Source: JAZDOK01 sp043798715 (GTDB lineage: Bacteria; Vulcanimicrobiota; JAZDOK01). From it: a stretch of DNA of 64,000 bases. Location of the stretch: the NCBI GenBank assembly GCA_043798715.1, contig JAZDOK010000003.1, positions 1-64,000 on the forward strand. The letters run 5' to 3'. The notes beneath the pieces are model-generated. The model made no database searches, was not told the origin of the DNA, and saw only the letters and a program-made list of their open reading frames with translations. This document shows positions 16,177 through 24,687 of this stretch, one piece after another (within the stretch, counting starts at the first letter, position 1; each line of letters begins with the position of its first letter). A program made the position numbers and the translations under genes.

Positions 16177-17514
16177 TTGAATATTTTCAGCATGAGGAAA
16201 AATATTATAGGGATACGAAAAGAAGACAAAAACCAATGGGAGCGCCGGGTTTCCATCATCCCGGAGCTCGTCCGGACCATCCGTGGGGAACACGGCGCGG
16301 ATGTGTTTGTCCAGCCTTCCGCTATCAGGGTTTTTCCGGACGAGGAATACCGGGCCGCCGGGGCCGTGCCGGATAAAAGCCTTGCCCGGGCCTCCGTCAT
16401 CTTTGGGGTCAAGGAGATACCGTCGCAGCTCCTGGAGGCCCAAAAAACCTACGTCTTTTTTTCCCACACGGTAAAGGGTCAGGCCTGCAACATGCCCATG
16501 CTCCGGAGACTGATGGAGCTGGGATGCACGCTTATTGACTATGAGAAAATCACGGATGAGGCCGGGCGGCGCCTCGTTTTCTTCGGTCGCCACGCCGGTT
16601 TGGCGGGCATGATCGACACCCTGTGGGCACTGGGGCGGCGCCTCGAGTGGGAGGGGATTACCAATCCATTTACCATGATTAAGCAGGCCTACCACTACCG
16701 GGATCTCGATGAGGCCAGGGAGGCCGTCTCCGCCGTCGGCGGGGCCATCCGGAGCGAAGGGCTCCACGAGAGCCTCAAGCCTCTTTCCCTCGCTTTTACG
16801 GGCTATGGCAATGTCTCGCTCGGGGCGCAGGAGATTTTTGATCTCCTGCCCTTCCGGGAAGTCAGCCCGAAGGATTTGCCCGGCCTGGAAAACTCCGGGG
16901 AGCGGCATCTCCTCTACAAGGCGGTCTTCAGGGAGGCCGACATGGTCGTTTCTAACAGCGGGGAGGCTGCTTTTAATCTCCAGGATTACTATTCTCATCC
17001 GGAAGGCTATCGCTCGGTCTTCCATGATTATCTGGAGCATCTGACGGCGGTGGTCAACGGGATTTACTGGGAGCAGAAGTATCCCCGCCTCATCACCAGG
17101 AACCATTTGAGGAAGCTTTTTGAAGAAAAGCCTTCTCCCCGCCTGCGCCTCATCAGCGACATCAGTTGCGACGTGGAGGGATCCATCGAATGCACTCTTA
17201 AGGCGACTACGCCGGACCATCCGGTCTTCGTCTACGATCCCATCAGGGGGGTAATAAACGACGACTGGGGAGCGCGGGGGGTCGTGGTGCTGGCGGTGGA
17301 CAACCTGCCATGCGAGCTGCCCCGCGATTCCTCGGTTTACTTCAGCGGGGCTCTGGCCCCTTTTATTCCCGCGATAATCGCGGAGGATTTCACGGTGGAG
17401 TTTGAAAAAAGCACCCTTCCTCAGGAGATCAAGCGGGCCATGATTCTCTGCCGGGGAGAACTGACGCCCCCTTATCAGTACCTGGCAAGCCATCTTAAGG
17501 CCCATTCGGCCTGA
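16177..17514 (+). CDS. Lysine-ketoglutarate reductase (LOR) of the saccharopine pathway
   Basis: Condenses L-lysine with 2-oxoglutarate to saccharopine, the first step of lysine breakdown to 2-aminoadipate semialdehyde. The 445-residue protein has the AlaDh/PNT-type N-terminal domain (GIRKEDKNQWERRVSIIPEL, then VQPSAIRVFPDEEY) found in the LKR half of eukaryotic LKR/SDH, the VFFSHTVKGQ motif typical of LOR, and a Rossmann region near residues 190-215. It is followed after 31 bases by saccharopine dehydrogenase, so the two halves of the eukaryotic fusion are adjacent separate genes. The start is TTG 16177, eight bases after AGGGG; ATG 16192 is the alternative. Confidence 0.85.
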   Translation: MNIFSMRKNIIGIRKEDKNQWERRVSIIPELVRTIRGEHGADVFVQPSAIRVFPDEEYRAAGAVPDKSLARASVIFGVKEIPSQLLEAQKTYVFFSHTVKGQACNMPMLRRLMELGCTLIDYEKITDEAGRRLVFFGRHAGLAGMIDTLWALGRRLEWEGITNPFTMIKQAYHYRDLDEAREAVSAVGGAIRSEGLHESLKPLSLAFTGYGNVSLGAQEIFDLLPFREVSPKDLPGLENSGERHLLYKAVFREADMVVSNSGEAAFNLQDYYSHPEGYRSVFHDYLEHLTAVVNGIYWEQKYPRLITRNHLRKLFEEKPSPRLRLISDISCDVEGSIECTLKATTPDHPVFVYDPIRGVINDDWGARGVVVLAVDNLPCELPRDSSVYFSGALAPFIPAIIAEDFTVEFEKSTLPQEIKRAMILCRGELTPPYQYLASHLKAHSA

Positions 17515-17545
17515 AAAAATTATTATATTCAAGGAGGATTCTCTC

Positions 17546-18868
17546 ATGAAAAAAATTCTCGTCCTCGGCGCGGGGCTGGTGGCCAGACCCCCGATCCGCT
17601 ATCTTCTGGATCAGCCGGATTTCAACGTCACCGTGGCCAGCCGCACCATGAGCAAGGCGGAACAGCTTATAGAGGGGCGGCCTAATGGAACGGCCATCGC
17701 TTTTGATGTCTCAGATCTTCACCGTCTGGAGGAGCTCATTCCACAACACGATCTGGCGATCAGCCTCCTGCCCTACACGCACCATGTCACGGTCGCCAAG
17801 TCCTGCCTCAATCACGGGAAGCACCTGGTGACCACCTCCTACGTGAGCGACGCCATGCGCGCGCTCGACGGCGAGGCGAAGGCGGCGGGCCTCCTCTTCT
17901 TGAACGAGATCGGCCTGGATCCAGGCATTGACCACATGTCGGCCATGAAGATCATCCACTCCGTCCAGAAGGCAGGCGGCACGATTGTCTCCTTCAAATC
18001 ATACTGCGGCGGGCTTCCGGCCCCCGAGGCCAATACCAATCCCTTCGGCTACAAGTTTTCCTGGTCGCCGCGCGGCGTCGTGATGGCCGGAAGAAACAGC
18101 GCCCGCTATCTCGAAGACGGACGGGAGATAAAGATTCCCGGCGAGGATCTCTTTTCCCACCACTGGATGCTTCCCATTGAGGGGGCTGGGGATTTCGAGG
18201 CTTACCCCAACCGGGATTCCCTGGGGTACCTTTCGCTCTACGGCATCGAGAAGGCCCGCACGATGTTTCGGGGGACTTTGCGCTACTCCGGGTGGTGCGA
18301 CACTCTGAAAAAGATCGTGGAGCTCGGCTTTCTCAGCGATAAGGAGATGGAGGTGGAAGGCCTCACCTACGCAGGTTTACTTGAACGGCTGATCGGGAAA
18401 AAAGAGGGGGACCTCCGCAAAAATCTGGCCGAATTTCTCAGCCTGGACGAAAAGGACGCCATCCTCGACCGCATGGAGTGGCTGGGGCTTCTCGGCGGCG
18501 AAGTCATACCGGCAATCAAATCTTCTCCACTGGACATCCTGGCCAACCGGATGCTGGCGAAGATGGCGTATGCCGAAGGGGAGCGGGACATGGTCATTCT
18601 GCACCACCAGTTTGTCGGGCAGTTCCCGGATCACACCGAGGAAATCACTTCCACTCTGGTGGATTTCGGAATTCCGCATGGGGACACCTCGATGGCCCGG
18701 ACGGTGGGACTCCCGGCCGCAATCGGCGCCAGGCTCATCCTTCAGGGTAAAATCAAGACTGTCGGGGTGCACATCCCTGCGAGCGCTGCGATCTACGAGC
18801 CTGTTTTGGCGGAGCTGGAGGGCGTAGGGATTTCCTTCGTGGAAAAAGTAAAAGCGCTGAAAAAATAG
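17546..18868 (+). CDS. Saccharopine dehydrogenase (Lys9-like)
   Basis: Oxidises saccharopine to glutamate and 2-aminoadipate semialdehyde. The 440-residue protein begins with a dinucleotide-binding fold (KKILVLGAGLVARPPIRYL), has the LLPYTHHVTVAKSCL and TTSYVSDAM segments of saccharopine dehydrogenases, the DPGIDHMSAM helix, and the SYCGGLPAPEANTNPFGYKF substrate region. AAGGAGG at 17531-17537 precedes the ATG. Paired with the LOR gene upstream it completes the first two steps of lysine catabolism. A biosynthetic (fungal AAA) role is unlikely next to LOR, but the direction of the pathway in the cell is inferred. Confidence 0.88.
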   Translation: MKKILVLGAGLVARPPIRYLLDQPDFNVTVASRTMSKAEQLIEGRPNGTAIAFDVSDLHRLEELIPQHDLAISLLPYTHHVTVAKSCLNHGKHLVTTSYVSDAMRALDGEAKAAGLLFLNEIGLDPGIDHMSAMKIIHSVQKAGGTIVSFKSYCGGLPAPEANTNPFGYKFSWSPRGVVMAGRNSARYLEDGREIKIPGEDLFSHHWMLPIEGAGDFEAYPNRDSLGYLSLYGIEKARTMFRGTLRYSGWCDTLKKIVELGFLSDKEMEVEGLTYAGLLERLIGKKEGDLRKNLAEFLSLDEKDAILDRMEWLGLLGGEVIPAIKSSPLDILANRMLAKMAYAEGERDMVILHHQFVGQFPDHTEEITSTLVDFGIPHGDTSMARTVGLPAAIGARLILQGKIKTVGVHIPASAAIYEPVLAELEGVGISFVEKVKALKK

Positions 18869-18883
18869 GGAGGGCGAGAAGAT

Positions 18884-19606
18884 ATGGCAACGGAACTTGC
18901 AGCTTCCGGCCTGACGGCTCTGTGCTTAACGGCCGCTTCCATCGGCTTTATGCACACGCTGATGGGACCGGATCATTATATTCCCTTCATCGCGATGGCC
19001 AAGGCCGGGCGCTGGTCCCTGGCCAGGACAGCCCTGGTGACTTTTCTGTGCGGACTTGGGCACATCGGAAGTTCCGTGCTGCTTGGGTTTGTCGGAATCG
19101 CCTTCGGTCTGGCCGTCTCCCGCCTTGAGTTTCTGGAAGCTTTCCGCGGCAACCTGGCGGGATGGGCCTTCATCGCCTTCGGGCTCATTTATATGATCTG
19201 GGGCGTCCGAAGGGCCGTCAGGAACAGGCCTCACAATCACCTCCACCGGCATGGTGACGAAATGCCGCACGAACACGGACATTCGCATGCAGGAGAGCAC
19301 GTCCACGTCCACGCGGAGAAGGCAAGCATGACCCCTTGGATTCTCTTTACGGTCTTCGTATTCGGGCCATGCGAGCCGTTGATTCCCCTTGTCATGTATC
19401 CGGCGGCCCGCCACAGTTTCTGGGGGGTGGTATGGGTGACGGTCATCTTCGGCGCGGCTACGATCGGGACCATGATGTCCGTGGTTCTTCCCTCCGTCCT
19501 CGGGGTAAAGCTCCTTCCGATGGGGCGTCTGGAGCGCTATTCACACGCCCTGGCCGGTTTTGCGATCCTGATTTGCGGGATGGCTATTCAATTTTTAGGA
19601 CTATGA
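18884..19606 (+). CDS. NicO/UreH-like membrane transporter with a His-rich loop
   Basis: A 240-residue protein with about six membrane segments. The first contains HTLMGPDHYIPF, the H-x5-DH metal motif of nickel/cobalt (NicO, RcnA) and UreH-type transporters. A loop at about residues 112-145 is rich in histidine (HNHLHRHGDEMPHEHGHSH), and the second conserved half has FGPCEPLIPLVMYPA. These point to divalent metal transport, probably nickel or cobalt; import or export cannot be told. It starts 15 bases after saccharopine dehydrogenase and its stop overlaps the BatD start (ATGA), so the genes form one transcription unit. Confidence 0.75.
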   Translation: MATELAASGLTALCLTAASIGFMHTLMGPDHYIPFIAMAKAGRWSLARTALVTFLCGLGHIGSSVLLGFVGIAFGLAVSRLEFLEAFRGNLAGWAFIAFGLIYMIWGVRRAVRNRPHNHLHRHGDEMPHEHGHSHAGEHVHVHAEKASMTPWILFTVFVFGPCEPLIPLVMYPAARHSFWGVVWVTVIFGAATIGTMMSVVLPSVLGVKLLPMGRLERYSHALAGFAILICGMAIQFLGL

Positions 19607-21399
19607 GCAATAAATCAAGATGCCGTATTTTTGTGCTTCTGTTTATTTTCCTGGCCGTTTTCGGGACGGCCCGGGCGGGGGATATTGCCGTTTCGGCCGG
19701 CCTGGATAAAACTTCGATATCCCTCGACGAGACGGCGACCCTTTCGGTTGAGATCTCAGGTGCGATGGGAAACCTGCCGGAGCCCAATCTTCCGGAGATC
19801 GAGGGATTTTCCGTGCAGGGAGCCGGACAATCCCAGAATATCTCCATGATCAATGGTAAAATTTCGGCGTCCGTCGTGCACCAGTATATTCTCACGCCCC
19901 GGAAGGCGGGGTCCTTCTCCATTCCCGCGATATCCCTCGAATACCAGGGGAAGACCTATCAGACTGAACCCCTGACCATCGAAGTCGCCAGGGGTCAGAG
20001 TTCCCGCAACCTGGCGCCGCCTCCCCCGGGTCTTCGGCATGGGAAGCGACTTTTCGTAGAGAGCGCAGTGGATAAAAAAGAGGCCTATGTAAACGAGCAG
20101 ATCACTTTTACTTTCCGCTTCTACCGGGCGGTCAATCCCCTGTCGCAGCCCGGCTATCAGCCTCCGGAGACGACGGGATTCTGGACGGAGGATCTTCCGC
20201 CGCAGAAAAATTACCGGACGGATATAAGCGGAACTCCCTATGCCGTTTCGGAGCTTAGGCTGGCTCTTTTCCCGATGGCCCCGGGGGAATACACGATCGG
20301 CAGCGCCCGCCTCCGCTGCCGCATCGAGGATTTTGCACAGGACGATCTCTTCGGCGATGACGCCTTCCGGAATTTTTTCGGGGGGGAGCGCGAGGTGCTT
20401 CTCTCCACGGATCCCATCAAGATCCGGGTTTTACCCCTTCCCGCCGGCAAGCCCGCCGGTTTTTCGGGGGCGGTAGGATCCTATACTATGAAAGCCGGCC
20501 TCGACAAGAAAAGCGTTCCCGCGGGGCAACCGGTGACGCTTGCGGTGACCATATCGGGGAAGGGGAACATCAAGACGATAGAGGCCCCGGCGTTCCCGGA
20601 TTTTTCGGGGTTCCGCAATTACGAGCCGACCTCATCCAGTAAAATTTCCAAGGAGGACTACAGGGTCCAGGGTTTCAAAACTTTCCAGGCCATGCTGATT
20701 CCCGATGCGGAGGGAGAGAAATCTCTTCCTCCCCTCACCTGGTCCTACTTTGATCCGGTTTCCCGCAGTTATCAAACGCTCACCACTTCCTCTCTCCCTC
20801 TTTCGGTGACTCCCGGGAGCGGGGGAAGTTCGGCCTCCCCGGCGGCGCCGGGAACTTCACCCGTGAAGGCCGCACCGGTTCAGATTCTTTCGCGTGACAT
20901 CCGCTTCATCAAGGATCCTCCCGTGCGTCTTACGAAGGGGAAAGTTGACCTGTGCAAAAATCCGCTCTTCCTCCTGCTTCAGTTTCTTCCCCTGGCGGCC
21001 CTTCTCTTTGTGGTGTTGCGCCGGCGGGCGCTGGAGCGCATCAACAGGGACCCTCTTGAGTTCAGGCGGAGAAGAGCCCTTTCGGATGCGCGAAAGGCTC
21101 TGCATGAGGCGGCGCGCCTTATTCATGCCGGCAAAGTCGGTGAATTCTACGCCTTGCTCAGCAAGGCGCTTCAGGACTACTGTTCAGGAAAGCTTGCTGG
21201 GGCGACCGCGGGCCTCCCCGCCAGGGAAATCGCCCGTATTCTGGATGATAAAGAGGCTCCCGGCGGCAACTTCTGCGCCCTGCTGGAGGCGGCTGACGAG
21301 GCCCGCTTCTCTGCGTCACGTCCAACCGCCGCGCAGATGAAGGCTCATCTCAGGGAGGCCGGGAGACTTCTCGGCGAGCTGGAGGGGAAACTCTCATGA
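19603..21399 (+). CDS. batD: BatD-family oxygen-tolerance protein
   Basis: BatD is an exported, membrane-anchored protein of the Bat (Bacteroides aerotolerance) system, whose molecular job is not settled. The 598-residue protein begins with a signal peptide (FVLLFIFLAVFGTARA), followed by repeated beta-sandwich domains with the family motifs LDKTSISLDETATLSVEISG and QYILTPRKAGSFSIPAI. A membrane helix lies near residues 451-472 (LLQFLPLAALLFVVL), with a cytoplasmic helical tail. I place the start at ATG 19603, which overlaps the upstream stop, rather than at a longer upstream opening of the frame. BatE follows with a four-base overlap. BatA and BatB are not in the window. Confidence 0.85.
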   Translation: MSNKSRCRIFVLLFIFLAVFGTARAGDIAVSAGLDKTSISLDETATLSVEISGAMGNLPEPNLPEIEGFSVQGAGQSQNISMINGKISASVVHQYILTPRKAGSFSIPAISLEYQGKTYQTEPLTIEVARGQSSRNLAPPPPGLRHGKRLFVESAVDKKEAYVNEQITFTFRFYRAVNPLSQPGYQPPETTGFWTEDLPPQKNYRTDISGTPYAVSELRLALFPMAPGEYTIGSARLRCRIEDFAQDDLFGDDAFRNFFGGEREVLLSTDPIKIRVLPLPAGKPAGFSGAVGSYTMKAGLDKKSVPAGQPVTLAVTISGKGNIKTIEAPAFPDFSGFRNYEPTSSSKISKEDYRVQGFKTFQAMLIPDAEGEKSLPPLTWSYFDPVSRSYQTLTTSSLPLSVTPGSGGSSASPAAPGTSPVKAAPVQILSRDIRFIKDPPVRLTKGKVDLCKNPLFLLLQFLPLAALLFVVLRRRALERINRDPLEFRRRRALSDARKALHEAARLIHAGKVGEFYALLSKALQDYCSGKLAGATAGLPAREIARILDDKEAPGGNFCALLEAADEARFSASRPTAAQMKAHLREAGRLLGELEGKLS

Positions 21400-22190
21400 G
21401 GAGAAAAGAACCCGGAATTCGGAATCCAGAATTCAGAAGAGGGCTCATGAGTTCGTTGTTTACTGCTACTCTACTGATTCTTATACTGACAAGTGGAATT
21501 CAGGCCTTTGCTGGAGAGGCCGATCCTGCCGGGCTCTTCAGGCAGGCCAATCAACTCTACGGGAAGGCTGAGTATCCGGAGGCGGCCGCTCTCTACCAGA
21601 AGCTGTCCGACGAGGGCTTCGTGTCCCCGGCCCTCTTCTACAATCTTGGGTGCGCCTCTTTCAAGGAAGGGAAGCTCGGGAAGGCCGTCCTCAACTTCGA
21701 GCGGGCCTTGCGCCTTTCTCCCAGGAATCGGGATGTCCGCGACAATCTCCTGCTGGCCCGCTCCCGCCTGAAGGACGAAGCGCCCCAGGGAGGAGGCCTC
21801 ATCGAGAGGCTCTTCACTTTCCTCAGCTTAAATGAGCTCACCCTGCTCACCTCGGGTCTCTACTTCCTCTTCATGATCGCCCTTCTCCTCTTTCTCGCCA
21901 GGCGGAGCGAGGGATGGCTCTGGGGTAGCCTCGTCCTCGGGATTTTCCTGCTGGCGACCGGAGTTTGGCTGGGGGCCAGGATCTACAGCGAGCGGGCAGC
22001 CCGCCCAGGCGTCATCACCGCCGGGAGTGTCGAGGTCCGCAACGGCCCCGGGACGGATTATTCCACCGCCTTTGTGCTTCACGAGGGCACGAAGATTCAG
22101 ATTCTATCCCGCCAGAAAGATTGGCTTGAGATAGGCGCCTTCGGAAAGATGAAGGGCTGGCTTCCGGAGAATACCCAGGAGGAGATATAA
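21396..22190 (+). CDS. batE: BatE-like protein: TPR, two membrane helices, SH3b
   Basis: A 264-residue protein with a signal-like helix, TPR repeats at about residues 45-125 (LFRQANQLYGKAEYPEAAAL, then SPALFYNLGCASFKEGKLG), two membrane segments near 150-197 and a bacterial SH3 domain (SVEVRNGPGTDYSTAFVLHEG) at the end. This is the standard BatE layout and fits its place after BatD. The first 17 residues (RRKEPGIRNPEFRRGL) are unusual. They are translated from a dispersed GAATTC-rich repeat, so the native start may be ATG 21447 (MSSLFTATLL). Confidence 0.82.
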   Translation: MRRKEPGIRNPEFRRGLMSSLFTATLLILILTSGIQAFAGEADPAGLFRQANQLYGKAEYPEAAALYQKLSDEGFVSPALFYNLGCASFKEGKLGKAVLNFERALRLSPRNRDVRDNLLLARSRLKDEAPQGGGLIERLFTFLSLNELTLLTSGLYFLFMIALLLFLARRSEGWLWGSLVLGIFLLATGVWLGARIYSERAARPGVITAGSVEVRNGPGTDYSTAFVLHEGTKIQILSRQKDWLEIGAFGKMKGWLPENTQEEI

Positions 22191-22209
22191 TAAAGACAAG
22201 GGGATATTT

Positions 22210-22887
22210 ATGAGGCCGTCCTTGAGAATCCTGAGGGAACAAGGGGTCCTTTTTTGTTTCATGCTGTTGCTGTCCTTATTTATTCCTGCAGCTGCCGCCC
22301 GGGCCGATGACACCGTATTCTACAACAAGGACACGATTCGCTGCGCGGTCGGGAAGAATCTCACCGCCTCTCTTGAGAAGGGGTTCTTCTTTTCGAAAAG
22401 CATGCAGGAACTGACCCAGCAGTACCTGGAAGCGGGCCTGGGCCGGAAATACTCCCCTTTTCTCAGATGCAGTCTGAATTGCCGGAAAACCGTCTATAAA
22501 ACAGGAGGCGGCTGGTTCGAGGAAGATCGGTCCCACGCAGCCATAATCCTGGCCGCGCCCATGGGCCGGATTCGCCTGGAGGATCGCAACCGCCTTGAGT
22601 ACCGGGCTTTCAGCCAGCCGGGGAAGCCTTCCGCCTGGCGCTACCGCAATTACCTCAAGTTTCAGTTTCCCATGGGGAGCGGGCTCGTTCCCTACGTGGG
22701 TGACGAGTTTTTTTTAGAGAACGGGAATTTCAACCAAAACCGAGTCTATGCGGGATTTACGGCGTCTCCCGCCCTTTTCCTGGAGGCGGAGGCCTACTAC
22801 GCCCGGGTTTCCACGAGGAGCGGCGGGGCTCCCTGGCAAAACGACAACTGGATCGGACTCAATCTCCGCTTTACATTCCGCTTCTGA
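22210..22887 (+). CDS. DUF2490-type outer-membrane beta-barrel protein
   Basis: A 225-residue exported protein with a signal peptide (FCFMLLLSLFIPAAAARA). The rest alternates hydrophobic and polar residues and ends in Phe (LRFTFRF), the outer-membrane barrel sorting signature. Features such as RIRLEDRNRLEYRAF, WRYRNYLKFQFPM, VPYVGDEFFLE and NQNRVYAGFTASP match the DUF2490 family, whose function is unknown. It follows BatE after 19 bases and is convergent with the phosphate genes. Confidence 0.75.
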   Translation: MRPSLRILREQGVLFCFMLLLSLFIPAAAARADDTVFYNKDTIRCAVGKNLTASLEKGFFFSKSMQELTQQYLEAGLGRKYSPFLRCSLNCRKTVYKTGGGWFEEDRSHAAIILAAPMGRIRLEDRNRLEYRAFSQPGKPSAWRYRNYLKFQFPMGSGLVPYVGDEFFLENGNFNQNRVYAGFTASPALFLEAEAYYARVSTRSGGAPWQNDNWIGLNLRFTFRF

Positions 22888-22908
22888 GGCCGCGCCCTGC
22901 CGGGGGAC

Positions 22909-23523
22909 TCAGACTGACTTAACCACGATGTCGGCGATGATGTTGGCGGCTTCGTCACACCGGTCGGCGGCGTTGCTGAGGTGGCGGTAGATTTCCCGTT
23001 TCTTTAGAATGGCAATGAAGTCAGTTCCTTCAAACAGTTCCACGATGGCTTTCCGGTATATTTTTTCCACGTCGTTTTCTATTTGCTTGGCCCGGACGGC
23101 GTGCTCTCCGGCTATGTGCGGGTTCCGCTCGATTCGCTCGATGGCCGTCATGATTTCCCGGGATCCCTTGATAAGCTTTTCGACCATCTCGACCAGGTGT
23201 CTATCGGGGGCAACTTTAAAGAGAATCATTTCATCCACGGTGGAGGTGGCATAGTCGATGATGTCGTCAATGGCCCGGGATAGGCAGAAGATGTCCTCCC
23301 GGTCGATGGGCGTGGAGAAACTCCTGAGGAGTTCGTCGATCAGGATGCGGCGCAGCTCGTCGGCTTCCCTCTCCTTATTATCCAATTCCTCCGCCTTGGC
23401 GGAGTCACCCGTCTCCATGTATTCTTTGAGTTTTTCCATGCCTTCCACGGTCTTTTTGATCTGGTTTCCCAGAAGTTCGTAAAAGTTGTTGGCCTTGGCC
23501 CGGAAGAGTTTTTTGAAATCCAT
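22909..23523 (-). CDS. PhoU-like (DUF47) partner of the phosphate transporter
   Basis: A 204-residue all-helical protein of the DUF47/PhoU-like family that accompanies PiT transporters and tunes phosphate uptake. It shows the family motifs ELDNKEREADELRR, PIDREDIFCLSRAIDDIIDY and RCDEAANIIADIVVKSV at the end, with Asp/Glu clusters that bind metal in PhoU. It lies four bases downstream of the PiT gene on the same strand, a conserved pair. Both are convergent with the BatDE group. Confidence 0.9.
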   Translation of the reverse strand: MDFKKLFRAKANNFYELLGNQIKKTVEGMEKLKEYMETGDSAKAEELDNKEREADELRRILIDELLRSFSTPIDREDIFCLSRAIDDIIDYATSTVDEMILFKVAPDRHLVEMVEKLIKGSREIMTAIERIERNPHIAGEHAVRAKQIENDVEKIYRKAIVELFEGTDFIAILKKREIYRHLSNAADRCDEAANIIADIVVKSV

Positions 23524-23527
23524 GTCG

Positions 23528-24529
23528 TCAGGCTCCTTTCACAAATAAAGAAATACCGTAATAGGCAAGGGCGGAAACCAGGGCCGCCGCCGGAATGGTC
23601 AGGACCCAGGTCACAAGGATGTTCTTGGCGGTATCCCATTTCACGGCGGTGGGCCGCTCTCCGGATCCGACCCCCATGATGGCGGAGCTAAGGACGTGCG
23701 TTGTGCTGACCGGGCCTCCCATGAGGGCCGCGCTCATGATGACCAGAGCAGAGGTCATCTGGGCGCAGAAACCGTGGATCACCCGCATCTTGAAAATGCC
23801 CCGGCCCACGGTCTTGATTATACGCCAGCCGCCGGTTGCGATCCCGGCCGAGATGCAGGCGGCGCAGGCCGCCATGACCCAAAGAGGCACATGGAAGTCC
23901 GGCAGGAGACCGAGGGTAACGAGAGACATGGTGATGATGCCCATGGTTTTTTGAGCATCGTTTGCTCCGTGGCTCAGGGCCAGGCCGATGGCCGAAAAAA
24001 TCTGCAGCACCTTCAGGAAGCCGGCGATTTTAGGTGTGGCCCGTCTGGTCAGGCGCTGCATTATCTTGAAACTGATAAAGCCGAAGAAGAAGCCCAGAAT
24101 CGGGGAGATAAGGAGCGACATGAAGATCATGTAGACGCCGCTGAGTTGGACCTCATCCCAGCCCCTGGCCACGATGATGGTGCCGATGAGGCCGCCGAAG
24201 AGGGCGTGAGACGAACTGGAGGGAATGCCGAAGTACCAGGTGATGAGGTTCCAGACTATGGCGCCGACCATGGCGGCTATGACGACCCAGATAGTTATAT
24301 GGTGCGGGTCCACCAGGCCTTTCCCAACGGTCTTGGCCACGGAGGTGCCGAAGAGGAATGGCCCTAAAAATTCCGCCGAGGCCGCGATGGTAAGGGCCAT
24401 GATCGGGGACAGGACTCTGGTGGATATCATGACGGCCACGATGTTGCTGCTGTCGTGGAAGCCGTTTATGAAATCAAAAAAGAGGGCGATGGAGACGACG
24501 ACGATCGCCAGAACCATGACTTCGCTCAA
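23528..24529 (-). CDS. pit: PiT-family inorganic phosphate transporter
   Basis: A low-affinity phosphate symporter of 333 residues with about ten membrane segments. The two PiT signature repeats are present: FDFINGFHDSSNIVAVMIS in the first half and LSHGANDAQKTMGIITM in the second. WYFGIPSSSSHALFGGLIG and GPVSTTHVLSSAIMGVG are further conserved repeats. Length fits bacterial PiT proteins. It is followed by its DUF47 partner, forming a two-gene operon on the minus strand. Confidence 0.93.
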   Translation of the reverse strand: MSEVMVLAIVVVSIALFFDFINGFHDSSNIVAVMISTRVLSPIMALTIAASAEFLGPFLFGTSVAKTVGKGLVDPHHITIWVVIAAMVGAIVWNLITWYFGIPSSSSHALFGGLIGTIIVARGWDEVQLSGVYMIFMSLLISPILGFFFGFISFKIMQRLTRRATPKIAGFLKVLQIFSAIGLALSHGANDAQKTMGIITMSLVTLGLLPDFHVPLWVMAACAACISAGIATGGWRIIKTVGRGIFKMRVIHGFCAQMTSALVIMSAALMGGPVSTTHVLSSAIMGVGSGERPTAVKWDTAKNILVTWVLTIPAAALVSALAYYGISLFVKGA

Positions 24530-24687
24530 TTCGCCACTCTCTCAATCTGTCCAGATATGAAAAAACAATCCACACTTCTATATTCTTCGGGGAAGACTTT
24601 TTTCCTGCGGGAGCCCTTCCTGCCTGCGCGGAGAATACTTGATTCAAAAGGAGGAACCTTCCCGCCGCAGTAGAAAATAAGCCTCTC

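Noticed and set aside
16021..17547. A 508-codon minus-strand frame opposite the LOR gene
   Set aside because: The plus-strand LOR gene has clear family motifs; the opposite frame is a shadow of its high GC codons and crosses a parS site.
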